51,696 bases of DNA from Comamonadaceae bacterium (GTDB lineage: Bacteria; Pseudomonadota; Gammaproteobacteria; Burkholderiales; Burkholderiaceae_C), in assembly GCA_027485235.1 (NCBI GenBank), contig JAIXRJ010000027.1, positions 1 through 51,696 on the forward strand. Reading direction: 5' to 3'. The notes below the pieces were generated by a model. It saw nothing but the letters and a program-made list of their open reading frames with translations, did not search any database and was not told the origin of the DNA. The first letter of the stretch is position 1; every line of letters starts with the position of its first letter. Positions 30,606-38,472 of this stretch are shown here, one piece after another. Made by a program: the position numbers and the translations under genes.

Positions 30606-31070
30606 ATGAAAGTCAGCGACATCCTCCGCGTCAAAGGCAACACCTTGTACACCGTGAAGCCTGACGAAACTTTGTCCGAAGCCATGAGCTTCATGGCCGA
30701 AAAAGACATTGGCTCCTTGGTGGTGATGGCCAAAGGCGCGCTGGCCGGGATGTTGACTTTTCGTGAGGTGATCCAGCGCATCGTCAAGAACGGCGGCCAG
30801 GTGGGCAACGCCACCGTCAACGACGCGATGGACAAACAGCCCATGACCTGCAGCAGCGATACCGACCTGGACGATGTGCGCCGCATGATGCTGGACCGCC
30901 ACGCCCGCTACATGCCCGTCATGGACGGCAGCATGCTGATGGGTGTGATCAGCTTTTACGACGTGGCCAAGGCCGTGGTCGACGGTCAGAACTTTGAAAA
31001 CAAGATGCTCAAGGCCTACATTCGCGATTGGCCGGACGAGGCGAATGCCGACCCGGGCGTGAAAATCTGA
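30606..31070 (+). CDS. CBS domain-containing protein
   Basis: This 154-residue protein is two tandem CBS motifs (about 8-60 and 70-125), which together form one Bateman module binding an adenosyl compound such as AMP, ATP or SAM. Recognisable parts are VKPDETLSEAMSFMAEKDIG, SLVVMAKGALAGMLTFREVI and MTCSSDTDLDDVRRMMLDRH, with RYMPVMDGSMLMGVISFYDV. There is no enzymatic domain attached, so it is probably a sensor acting on a partner. A CAGGAG ribosome site precedes ATG 30606. It is divergent from metY and separated from aroC by an 87-nt spacer with a hairpin. Confidence 0.92.
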   Translation: MKVSDILRVKGNTLYTVKPDETLSEAMSFMAEKDIGSLVVMAKGALAGMLTFREVIQRIVKNGGQVGNATVNDAMDKQPMTCSSDTDLDDVRRMMLDRHARYMPVMDGSMLMGVISFYDVAKAVVDGQNFENKMLKAYIRDWPDEANADPGVKI

Positions 31071-31088
31071 GCCTCAATGTCCTGTCCG

Positions 31089-31119
31089 AGGGCCTGACGC
31101 CGACGAGGTGTCAGGCCCT
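31089..31119 (+). terminator. Stem-loop between the CBS gene and aroC
   Basis: AGGGCCTGAC (31089-31098) pairs perfectly with GTCAGGCCCT (31110-31119) across an 11-nt loop. It stands 19 nt after the CBS-gene stop. The following tract is only TGGTCTTTG, so termination would be partial; it may also stabilise the CBS transcript. Confidence 0.55.
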
Positions 31120-31157
31120 GGTCTTTGGGGCCTGTCCATTCAGGGATAATCCAAAGC

Positions 31158-32255
31158 ATGAGCGGCAATACCTTCGGAACCTTATTCAATGTCACCAACT
31201 TTGGTGAATCCCACGGCCCGGCCATTGGCTGTGTGATCGACGGCTGCCCGCCGGGCTTGCCCTTGTCTGAGGCCGACATCCAGCCCGACCTGGACCGTCG
31301 CCGCCCCGGTACCAGCAAATTCGTCACCCAGCGCAACGAACCCGATGCGGTGCAGATCGTCTCGGGCGTGTACCAGGGCCTGACCACCGGCACCCCGATT
31401 TGTCTGTTGATCCAGAACACCGACCAGCGCAGCAAGGACTATGGCGACATCCTGCAGACCTTCCGTCCCGGGCATGCCGATTACAGCTACTGGCGCAAAT
31501 ACGGCCTGCGAGATCCGCGCGGCGGTGGCCGCTCTTCAGCCCGTCTGACCGCCCCCATGGTGGCCGCGGGGGCTGTGGCCAAGAAGTGGCTCAAAGAGAA
31601 ATTCGGCACCACCTTTGTTGGCTGCATGACGCAGATTGGCGATGTACCGATAGGTTTTGAGAGCTGGGACCATGTCCCCAACAACCCGTTTTTTGCCCCG
31701 GTGGCCGATGTGTCTGCCCTCGAGGTTTACATGAACGCCTTGCGAAAGTCGGGCGATTCGTGTGGTGCGCGATTGCGCGTGGTGGCCCGTGGCGTGCCTG
31801 TGGGCCTGGGCCAGCCGCTGTTTGACAAGATGGATGCCGACATCGCTTACGCCATGATGGGCATCAACGCCGTCAAGGGCGTGGAGATCGGTGCTGGTTT
31901 TGGCTGCGTCACGCAAAAAGGCAGTACCGCCGGTGACGCGCTCACGCCCGAGGGCTTTGTGGGCAACAACGCTGGGGGCGTGTTGGGCGGCATCACCACC
32001 GGGCAAGACCTGGACGTGTCGATCGCGGTCAAGCCCACCAGTTCCATCTTGATCCCGCGTGATTCGATTGACTCGAATGGCCAGCCGACCGAAGTCATGA
32101 CGAAGGGCCGCCATGACCCCTGCGTGGGCATCCGCGCCACGCCGATTGCCGAGGCCATGTTGGCTTTGGTGGTCATGGACCATGCGCTGCAGCACCGAGC
32201 CCAATGTGGCGATGTCGAGCACGCGTTTGCCCCCATCGCTGCCAGCCAGTCCTGA
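31158..32255 (+). CDS. aroC: Chorismate synthase
   Basis: AroC makes chorismate from 5-enolpyruvylshikimate 3-phosphate with reduced FMN, the last step of the shikimate pathway. The 365-residue enzyme has [18 protein letters not shown] and [17 protein letters not shown], with [17 protein letters not shown]. The three family signatures around [32 protein letters not shown] and [19 protein letters not shown] are also present. In the middle signature it reads SSARLT rather than the SSARET of E. coli, a substitution I associate with betaproteobacteria. ATG 31158 has no Shine-Dalgarno but a GATAAT seven bases upstream (possible leaderless start). An MFS gene follows 3 nt downstream. Confidence 0.97.
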   Translation: MSGNTFGTLFNVTNFGESHGPAIGCVIDGCPPGLPLSEADIQPDLDRRRPGTSKFVTQRNEPDAVQIVSGVYQGLTTGTPICLLIQNTDQRSKDYGDILQTFRPGHADYSYWRKYGLRDPRGGGRSSARLTAPMVAAGAVAKKWLKEKFGTTFVGCMTQIGDVPIGFESWDHVPNNPFFAPVADVSALEVYMNALRKSGDSCGARLRVVARGVPVGLGQPLFDKMDADIAYAMMGINAVKGVEIGAGFGCVTQKGSTAGDALTPEGFVGNNAGGVLGGITTGQDLDVSIAVKPTSSILIPRDSIDSNGQPTEVMTKGRHDPCVGIRATPIAEAMLALVVMDHALQHRAQCGDVEHAFAPIAASQS

Positions 32256-32258
32256 GGT

Positions 32259-33461
32259 ATGAACTCCAAACGGCAGCTTTTGCCGTTCGCTGCTTTGTCG
32301 GCGGGTTACTTTGCGCACATTGGATTTTTCAATCCGTACCTGCCACTCTGGCTGCAAGACATGGGGCTGAGCCTGCTGACCATCAGTGTGTTGACGGCCG
32401 TCCAAGCGACCACCCGCTTGTTTGCGCCTTATGCCTGGGGCGCGTTGAGCGACCGCACCGGCGAGCGCGTGAAGTTGTTGCGCATCGGCGCGGGGGTCGC
32501 TTTTGCCTCGGCTTGCTTGTTGTTTTGGGATTGGGGGCCCGTGGGGCTGGGCTTGGTCTTGTTGCTCATGTTCACCCACACCAGCGCCATGATGCCCATG
32601 AGCGAAGCGGCCATGGCGCATTTGGTCAGTCAAGGTGGTGCCTTTGACACCAAACGCTATGGCCGAGTCCGCTTGTGGGGTTCTTTGGGCTTTTTGGTCA
32701 CGGTTTTTGCCGCCGGGGCTTGGTTTGAGGCCTTTGGCATGCGGCATTTTCCGGGATGGACGGTGATGACCTTGGGGGCCGTGCTGCTGAGCGTTTGGTG
32801 CATGCCGGACATCAAGGAGTCTGGCCTTGCGGCACAAACGCATGCGCCGGTGCGGCCGGTGCTGCGTCAAGAACCGGTGCAATGGTTTTTTGCATCCACT
32901 TTTTTCCATGTGCTCTCGCACATTGGGATTTACGTTTTTTTCTCGCTCTACCTGGATTCTTTGGGCTACAGCAAAACCATGATCGGCGTGCTCTGGGCCG
33001 TGTCGGTGGCGGTTGAGATCGTGTGGTTCTTCACGCAATCGCGGTGGTTGCCGCGCATGCCCTTGACGGCTTGGTTGGTGTTGTGTTCATCGGTGATGGT
33101 CTTGCGCATGGGCTTGACCGCCCATTGGGCCGATGTGCTTTGGGTGTTGTTGTTGGCTCAAACGCTGCACGCGATCACCTTTGCCACGCACCACACCGTG
33201 TGCATTGCCTTGATTTCACACCATTTCCCTGGGCGCTTGCGTGGCAGAGGGCAGGCCCTGTACACCGTCATCGCTTATGGATTTACGGGGGTCATTGGGG
33301 CTTTGCTGGGCGGGCTGATCAGCGAGCGTTGGGGTTTGCAAAGTGTGTTTTGGGCCAGCCTGGCAAGCAGTGGCGTCGCCACGGCGGCGGCCTGCAAGGT
33401 TTGGCGTTTGCAGCACAGACCTGCACAGGGGCGTCCTGACAAACCGGTGAAGTTGACATGA
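32259..33461 (+). CDS. MFS transporter, HcaT/3-phenylpropionate-permease type
   Basis: This 400-residue protein has 12 probable membrane segments and resembles the MFS_1_like (HcaT) group: GYFAHIGFFNPYLPLWLQDMG at the N-terminus, the motif YAWGALSDRTGERVKLLRIG and TKRYGRVRLWGSLGFLVTV. The group includes 3-phenylpropionate and nucleoside permeases; the solute is unknown here. It begins 3 nt after aroC and its stop overlaps the hydrolase start by ATGA, so all three are probably co-transcribed. aroC can nevertheless stand alone, and the grouping need not mean shared metabolism. Confidence 0.88.
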   Translation: MNSKRQLLPFAALSAGYFAHIGFFNPYLPLWLQDMGLSLLTISVLTAVQATTRLFAPYAWGALSDRTGERVKLLRIGAGVAFASACLLFWDWGPVGLGLVLLLMFTHTSAMMPMSEAAMAHLVSQGGAFDTKRYGRVRLWGSLGFLVTVFAAGAWFEAFGMRHFPGWTVMTLGAVLLSVWCMPDIKESGLAAQTHAPVRPVLRQEPVQWFFASTFFHVLSHIGIYVFFSLYLDSLGYSKTMIGVLWAVSVAVEIVWFFTQSRWLPRMPLTAWLVLCSSVMVLRMGLTAHWADVLWVLLLAQTLHAITFATHHTVCIALISHHFPGRLRGRGQALYTVIAYGFTGVIGALLGGLISERWGLQSVFWASLASSGVATAAACKVWRLQHRPAQGRPDKPVKLT

Positions 33462-34387
33462 CGGCCTTGACTTTGAGTCCAGCCCGTTTGCCCCCATTTC
33501 TTTCCGCCCCATTGGCGGCCAGCCTGGGTGGCGCGAAGCGTTGCATGACCAGCCACCAAGGCGCCCAAATGGTTTGGCACGCCTGGGGCCAGGCCGCCCA
33601 ACCCGCCGTGGTGTTGTTGCACGGCGGCAGCGGCAGTTGGACACACTGGGTGCGCAATATTGTGGCCTTGTGCGACGGGGGTTGGCGCGTGCTGGTGCCC
33701 GATTTGCCGGGCTTTGGCGATTCGGATTTGCCTTCTGGCTGTACCGATGTGGACCATTTGCCTGAACACCTGCATGCGGGCTTGCAACAACTGCAAGCCG
33801 CTGGCCCAGTGGCCTTGGTGGGGTTTTCTTTTGGGGGCATGGCGGCGGCTTTGTGGCTGCAGGCCTATCCGCAGGACGCACAGCACTTGGTGTTGGTGGG
33901 CGCACCGGGCATGGGCCTGACCGTGCCTGAGCGCATCCCGCTGAAAGGCTGGCGGCATTTGCCCACACCCGAGGCGCAGGCACAGGTGCACCGGCACAAC
34001 CTGATGGCCCTGATGCTGCAAACACCCGAGGCCCTGGACGATCTGGCGCTGAAACTGCACACCGCCAATGTGCAGCGCGACCGCATGCCGCGCAGGCGAT
34101 TGTCATCGACCGACATCGTGGCGCAGGTTTTGCCCAAGTTGCAAGCCCGCGTCAGCGCCATCTATGGCGAACACGACGCCTTGTACCGCGGTCGTTTGCC
34201 CGAGTTGCAGGCGGCCATGCAGGGCTGGTCAAGCCATTGGGGGCAGTGGCACACCGTGCCCGGGGCAGGCCATTGGGTGCAATATGAAGCGGCAGATGTT
34301 TTCAATGCGCATTTGCTGACGGTGTTGGCCAGCGCGGGTGTGATCGTCCAAGCATGGCCATTCCTGAACTCAAGCCAGTATGGCTGA
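33458..34387 (+). CDS. Alpha/beta hydrolase
   Basis: This 309-residue alpha/beta hydrolase carries the oxyanion segment VVLLHGGSGSWTHW, PDLPGFGDSD and the nucleophile elbow GFSFGG with Ser124. An acid is probable in AIYGEHDALY, and the catalytic His272 lies in PGAGHWVQYE. About 30 residues precede the core. It could cleave an ester or a carbon-carbon bond (meta-cleavage hydrolases share these motifs). The ATGA overlap with the HcaT-like transporter suggests import followed by hydrolysis of the same kind of compound, which is inference. A 136-nt spacer follows with no recognised element. Confidence 0.88.
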   Translation: MTALTLSPARLPPFLSAPLAASLGGAKRCMTSHQGAQMVWHAWGQAAQPAVVLLHGGSGSWTHWVRNIVALCDGGWRVLVPDLPGFGDSDLPSGCTDVDHLPEHLHAGLQQLQAAGPVALVGFSFGGMAAALWLQAYPQDAQHLVLVGAPGMGLTVPERIPLKGWRHLPTPEAQAQVHRHNLMALMLQTPEALDDLALKLHTANVQRDRMPRRRLSSTDIVAQVLPKLQARVSAIYGEHDALYRGRLPELQAAMQGWSSHWGQWHTVPGAGHWVQYEAADVFNAHLLTVLASAGVIVQAWPFLNSSQYG

Positions 34388-34523
34388 AGGCGGTTGTCAG
34401 CGACGTCAGCCAGTGGCGTAACCCTGACCCTGCTCAGCTCTGAGTCGGGTTTTGCGCTCTGCCTTGTGCACGTCTTGGCCGCAGCATGGAAAATATGACT
34501 GTTCTTGATTGGAGCCCATCAGC

Positions 34524-35183
34524 ATGTCCATTCCTTTGAAAATTGATTTCGTCTCTGACATTGCTTGCCCATGGTGTGCGGTGGGTTTGGGCGCTTTGGA
34601 AAAAGCATTGGAGCGCCTGCAAGGCGAGGTGAAGGTCGAATTGCACTTTCAGCCTTTTGAATTGAACCCGCAGATGCCCCCCGGCGGTCAGGACTTGGGT
34701 GAGCACCTGACGCAAAAGTACGGCTCCACACCCGAGCAGCAGGCGCAGATCCGCCAGACCATTTCGGCGCGGGGTGCCGAGGTGGGTTTTGAGTTCCACC
34801 CGGGCGGCCGTGGCCGCGTGTACAACACCTTTGAGGCGCACCGCTTGCTGCATTGGGCCGAAGACCAGGGCGTGGGGCGGCAGCATGCCTTGAAAAAGGC
34901 ACTGCTGCGCGCCTACCAAGGTCGGGCTGAAAGTGTCGAAGACCCAGAAGTCTTGCTCGCCGCCGTGGCCGAGGCAGGGCTCGATGTTGGTGCGGCGCGC
35001 ACGGTGCTGGCCAGTCAGGACCATGCACTCGCAGTGCGCGAGCGCGAGCAGTTTTACACGCAGGCGGGCATTCGCTCGGTGCCTGCGGTCATCATCAATG
35101 ACCGGCATCTGATTTCGGGTGGCCAGCCGGTCGAGGTGTTTGAGCAGGCTTTGCGCCGTATTGCTTTGGGCGAAGTGTCTTGA
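34524..35183 (+). CDS. DsbA-family oxidoreductase, FrnE-like
   Basis: The 219-residue protein has a thioredoxin fold with a CPWC active site at the N-terminus (DFVSDIACPWCAVGL), a helical insert, and the cis-Pro segment GIRSVPAVIINDRHLISG. It lacks a signal peptide and belongs to the cytosolic FrnE/2-hydroxychromene-isomerase-like branch of DsbA. FrnE of Deinococcus is a disulfide isomerase. GGAG lies nine bases before ATG 34524. It is the first gene of a six-gene plus-strand unit. The next gene starts 8 nt after its stop. Confidence 0.92.
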   Translation: MSIPLKIDFVSDIACPWCAVGLGALEKALERLQGEVKVELHFQPFELNPQMPPGGQDLGEHLTQKYGSTPEQQAQIRQTISARGAEVGFEFHPGGRGRVYNTFEAHRLLHWAEDQGVGRQHALKKALLRAYQGRAESVEDPEVLLAAVAEAGLDVGAARTVLASQDHALAVREREQFYTQAGIRSVPAVIINDRHLISGGQPVEVFEQALRRIALGEVS

Positions 35184-35191
35184 GCCCGGCC

Positions 35192-36007
35192 ATGACCCCA
35201 TCGCCATCTGCGCTGCGCAGCCCGGTGTTGTTCGTCTCGCACGGCTCGCCCATGTTCGCGCTCGATCCAGGAACCACCGGTCCGGCGTTGAGCTCATGGG
35301 TCCAATCGCGTGCACCTGCTCAACAGCTGCGTGGCATCGTGATCATGTCGCCGCATTGGATGACACCTGGCATCCGGGTGATGAGCAAGCCCCAGCCCGA
35401 AACATGGCACGACTTTGGGGGCTTTCCCGAGGCCTTGTATGCGCTGCAATACCCCGCCCCAGGGGATCCTGCCTTGGCCCAGCGCGTCCTGGGCCTTTTG
35501 CGCGCCGCCCAATTGCCGTGCAGCGAAGACCCTGAGCGCCCCTTTGACCATGGTGCTTGGGTGCCATTGCGGCAGATGTACCCCGCAGCCGATGTGCCCG
35601 TGGTGCAGCTTGCTTTGCCCGCCCTTGTTCCGAATGCGCAGATTTACGCCATGGGTCAGGCTTTGTCCTGCTTGCGGGATGAGGGCATCTTGATCATCGG
35701 CTCCGGCAGCATGACGCACAACTTGCGTGAGTTGCGCCGCCAAGAAGGCCCCACAGAGACTTATGTCACTGCTTTTTGCGAGTGGATCGAAGCCACTTTG
35801 AACCGCAGCGATCTGGACGCCTTGCTGGACTATCGGGCCCGTGCACCGGGTGCAGAGCGCGCCCACCCCACCGACGAACATTTCCTGCCGATTTACTTTG
35901 CCTTGGGGGCTGCACAGTGGGGGCAAAACAGCGAAGTGCTGCCTCAGTACATCAGCCACGAAGTGATGTACGGCACACTCTCTATGGACGCATTCAGCCT
36001 GGATTGA
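35192..36007 (+). CDS. Class III extradiol dioxygenase, LigB/DODA (YgiD) type
   Basis: This 271-residue protein belongs to the LigB-like class III extradiol dioxygenase family; YgiD of E. coli and plant DODA open the DOPA ring. It has PVLFVSHGSPMFALDPG with the first metal His, VIMSPHWMTPG with the second, and PERPFDHGAWVPLRQMYP. Further metal and acid/base residues lie in GSGSMTHNLREL and ERAHPTDEHFLPIYFALGAA. All expected His residues are present, so it is probably active on a catechol-type substrate that cannot be named. ATG 35192 is chosen. A TTG overlapping the previous stop is a weaker option. Confidence 0.92.
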   Translation: MTPSPSALRSPVLFVSHGSPMFALDPGTTGPALSSWVQSRAPAQQLRGIVIMSPHWMTPGIRVMSKPQPETWHDFGGFPEALYALQYPAPGDPALAQRVLGLLRAAQLPCSEDPERPFDHGAWVPLRQMYPAADVPVVQLALPALVPNAQIYAMGQALSCLRDEGILIIGSGSMTHNLRELRRQEGPTETYVTAFCEWIEATLNRSDLDALLDYRARAPGAERAHPTDEHFLPIYFALGAAQWGQNSEVLPQYISHEVMYGTLSMDAFSLD

Positions 36008-36011
36008 ACCG

Positions 36012-36602
36012 ATGACACCCACACCGCATGTTTTTTCTCGCCGTCATGGCCTGCAGTGGCTGGCAGTCAGCGCCTTTGGGCTACTGGAGCGAACAGCGTG
36101 GGCCCAGAACAGTGGCACCCGTTTGGCGGCAGTTTGGCGCCAATCGCGGGGGGTGCTCCTTTTGCGCCATGCCAGCACGCATGCCGGCGTGGGCGATCCG
36201 CCTGAATTCAAGTTGGGACAGTGCAGCACCCAGCGCAATTTGAGTGAGGCCGGCCGCGCCGAGTCACTGGCCATGGGACGCTGGATGCAGCAACACCAGT
36301 TGCGAACCGATGCGGTGTTCAGCAGCCAGTGGTGCCGCTGCCAGGACACCGCCCGTTTGGCTTTTGGACAAGCGCAAGACTGGCCCGCCTTGAACTCCAC
36401 ATTTGGCGGTCAGGGCCAAGCCGCCGAGCAAGAGGCTGCTTTGCGCGAGCGTTTGCTCAGCATGCCGGCAGGCCGCATGGAAATTTGGGTCACCCACCAA
36501 GTCAACATGACCGCTTTGACCGGGGCTTATCCGGGTTTGGGGGAGGCCTTTGTGGTCGATCGACAGGGCCGTTTGTTGGCACGCGGCTGGATGAGCACAT
36601 GA
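36012..36602 (+). CDS. Exported histidine phosphatase-family protein
   Basis: This 196-residue protein has the phosphoglycerate-mutase-like fold: LLLRHASTHAG with the phospho-accepting His, FSSQWCRCQDTA with a substrate Arg, and the second His in WVTHQVNMTAL. The catalytic set is therefore intact. An N-terminal FSRRHGLQWLAVSAFGLLE with TAWAQ resembles a secretion signal (twin Arg, then a hydrophobic stretch and AWA-Q cleavage), so the mature enzyme is probably periplasmic. The substrate is unknown. It begins 4 nt after the dioxygenase stop and its stop overlaps the DUF393 start (ATGA). Confidence 0.88.
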   Translation: MTPTPHVFSRRHGLQWLAVSAFGLLERTAWAQNSGTRLAAVWRQSRGVLLLRHASTHAGVGDPPEFKLGQCSTQRNLSEAGRAESLAMGRWMQQHQLRTDAVFSSQWCRCQDTARLAFGQAQDWPALNSTFGGQGQAAEQEAALRERLLSMPAGRMEIWVTHQVNMTALTGAYPGLGEAFVVDRQGRLLARGWMST

Positions 36603-36985
36603 ACCCGCTGTCACCCGCTTTGACGGTTTACTTTGATGGCTCCTGCCCGCTGTGTCGACGTGAAATTGGCATTTACCGCCGTTTGCCTGAGGCCTTGTCG
36701 GTCGCTTGGGTCGATGTCAGTGCCGGGCAAGATCTGGGCAGCTCGCTCAGTTGCGCCCAGGCCATGGCGCGTTTTCATGTGCGCGACAGCCAAGGCCACT
36801 TGTTCAGCGGCGCGGCCGCGTTTTCGCAACTGTGGCGGCTGTTTCCGGGCTGGCGTTGGCTGGGCTGGTTCTCGGCCTGGCCACCGATGTCTTGGGTGTT
36901 CGAGGGCGCTTACCGTCTGTTTTTGCCGTTGCGACCCACTTTGCAAAAGTGGGTCAGGCGAGGTTTGGGTGAGGAGAAATCGTGA
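36599..36985 (+). CDS. DUF393 (DCC family) thiol-disulfide oxidoreductase
   Basis: The 128-residue protein matches DUF393, the DCC family with a thioredoxin-like fold: LTVYFDGSCPLCRREIGIYR carries the CPLC pair, and GHLFSGAAAFSQLWRLFPGWRW is the usual second part. Members are presumed thiol-disulfide oxidoreductases but none has a well established substrate. The start at 36599 overlaps the phosphatase stop. Its stop overlaps the next ATG (TGATG at 36983-36987). It is the second CXXC thiol protein of the unit after the FrnE-like one. Confidence 0.9.
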   Translation: MNPLSPALTVYFDGSCPLCRREIGIYRRLPEALSVAWVDVSAGQDLGSSLSCAQAMARFHVRDSQGHLFSGAAAFSQLWRLFPGWRWLGWFSAWPPMSWVFEGAYRLFLPLRPTLQKWVRRGLGEEKS

Positions 36986-37761
36986 TGAACAGAGGCTTGT
37001 TGGGCGCTTCGCGCGCAGTGTTTGGGCTGTTGCTGCTTGGCGTTTTTGTTTTGTGGGGTCTGTCGCATGCCCTTGCCCAAGCCTCCAGCCCGGTAGGCGA
37101 AAAGGTGACTTTGGGGAGTTGGGCCATTGACCGCACCGAAGTGACCATCGGTCAGTTTGAGCGCTATGTGCGCGCCACCGGCACCGTGACCCGCGCTGAA
37201 AAAGAAGGCGGCGGTTTTGAGTATGTGGGCGGATGGGTACGCCGCCCTGGCTGGTTTTGGCGTCAACCCGACGGCGTTCCTGCCGGTGCTGATTTGCCGG
37301 CTGTGCACCTGGACTTTGCCGAGGCGCAGGCTTACTGCCGCTGGGCCGGGGGGCGTTTGCCCACAGGTGCTGAATGGCAAAGGGCGGGGTTCACCGAGTC
37401 GCGTGACAATCCCCCAGCGCCTTGGGTGAAAGGCAAAACTTATCCCTGGAGCACGGGTGACAGCCCGCAAGGCGCCAACACCAGCGACCCCGACCCCTGG
37501 CCGCGCGCCGCACCTGCTGGCGCCACGCGCCAAGGTGTGAACGGCTTGTACGACATGGGCGCCAATGTGTGGGAGTGGACCACCGATGCGCAGGGCAGTG
37601 AGCGGCGCACCGTGGGGGGCTCGTGGTGGTACGGCGCTTACAACATGAAGGCGGATGTGCAGGCTTTCAAATCCCCTGACGTGTACGTGGTCTACCTCGG
37701 CTTTCGCTGCGCTTATGACCTCGCGCCAACAGGCAGCAAACCGAGCAAGACGCCCTCATGA
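36985..37761 (+). CDS. Exported sulfatase-modifying-factor (SUMF1/FGE) domain protein without catalytic cysteines
   Basis: This 258-residue protein has an N-terminal signal (about residues 1-32, ending ALAQA) and one FGE-sulfatase/SUMF1 domain: IDRTEVTIGQFERYVRATG, FAEAQAYCRWAGGRLPTGAEW, GLYDMGANVWEWTTD, VGGSWWYG and YLGFRCAYDL. True formylglycine-generating enzymes have two copper-binding Cys between GGSW and GFR; here that loop has none, so formylglycine formation is unlikely. The fold may instead bind a partner or ligand in the periplasm. The ATG at 36985 is preferred to the GTG at 36982 because AGGAG is eight bases upstream. No sulfatase gene is in the window. Confidence 0.88.
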   Translation: MNRGLLGASRAVFGLLLLGVFVLWGLSHALAQASSPVGEKVTLGSWAIDRTEVTIGQFERYVRATGTVTRAEKEGGGFEYVGGWVRRPGWFWRQPDGVPAGADLPAVHLDFAEAQAYCRWAGGRLPTGAEWQRAGFTESRDNPPAPWVKGKTYPWSTGDSPQGANTSDPDPWPRAAPAGATRQGVNGLYDMGANVWEWTTDAQGSERRTVGGSWWYGAYNMKADVQAFKSPDVYVVYLGFRCAYDLAPTGSKPSKTPS

Positions 37762-38456
37762 TGCTGTCCCTGCCCGAGGGCTACCGTGCTGTGGTGTTCG
37801 GCGCCAGTGGCGCCTTGGGCCAAGCATTCGTGCAGGCCTTGCAACATGACCCGCGTTGCGCCAAGGTGTGTGGCGTTTCTCGTCTAAGCTCGCCCGGCTT
37901 TGATTTGCTTGACGAGTCCAGCATGGCCGCTTGTGCCCAGGCTTTGGCAGCCCGGGGGCCTGTTCATTTGGCGCTGGACGCCACCGGGGCGCTCACGGTG
38001 AAGGGGCGCGGTCCTGAAAAGCGACTGGACGAACTCGATGCCGAGCATTTGCTGGATGCCATGGCCTTGAATGCCGTGGGCCCTGCGTTGTTGATCAAAC
38101 ATTTCTCACCTCTGATGGCGCCGGGGCAGCGCGTCATTTGGGCCAAATTGTCGGCGCGGGTGGGCAGCATCGAAGACAACCGCAAGGGCGGTTGGTACGG
38201 TTACCGCGCTGCCAAGGCGGCGCTCAACATGCTGCTGCAAACGGCGTCGATTGAGTTGGTGCGCCGCAGGCCTTTGGCGGTGGTGGCTGCTTTGCAGCCG
38301 GGTACGGTGCAGTCGGCTTTGAGCAAGCCCTTTGTAGGCAATGACGCCATGCGTCCCGACGAGGCCGCCCAGCGCTTGTTGACGGTGCTGGACGCCCTGC
38401 AGCCCAACGGGCGTGCGCAGTTTGTTGACCACCAAGGGCAAGCCATCCCTTGGTGA
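37758..38456 (+). CDS. Short-chain dehydrogenase/reductase (SDR) family protein
   Basis: The 232-residue Rossmann protein has the nucleotide-binding GASGALGQAF, an ALDATGAL segment in place of the usual NNAG, and the catalytic Tyr and Lys in YGYRAAKAAL (YXXXK). It is shorter than classical SDRs and resembles the CsgA/C-factor-like group of SDRs. The substrate is unknown. ATG 37758 overlaps the stop of the SUMF-domain gene (ATGA). It is the last gene of the six-gene unit and converges on the radical SAM gene with a 16-nt gap. Confidence 0.88.
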   Translation: MMLSLPEGYRAVVFGASGALGQAFVQALQHDPRCAKVCGVSRLSSPGFDLLDESSMAACAQALAARGPVHLALDATGALTVKGRGPEKRLDELDAEHLLDAMALNAVGPALLIKHFSPLMAPGQRVIWAKLSARVGSIEDNRKGGWYGYRAAKAALNMLLQTASIELVRRRPLAVVAALQPGTVQSALSKPFVGNDAMRPDEAAQRLLTVLDALQPNGRAQFVDHQGQAIPW

Positions 38457-38472
38457 CGGTGGCCGATGCCGG

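Noticed and set aside
36985..37761. Active formylglycine-generating enzyme
   Set aside because: The two catalytic cysteines are absent from the loop before GFR and no sulfatase gene is in the window.
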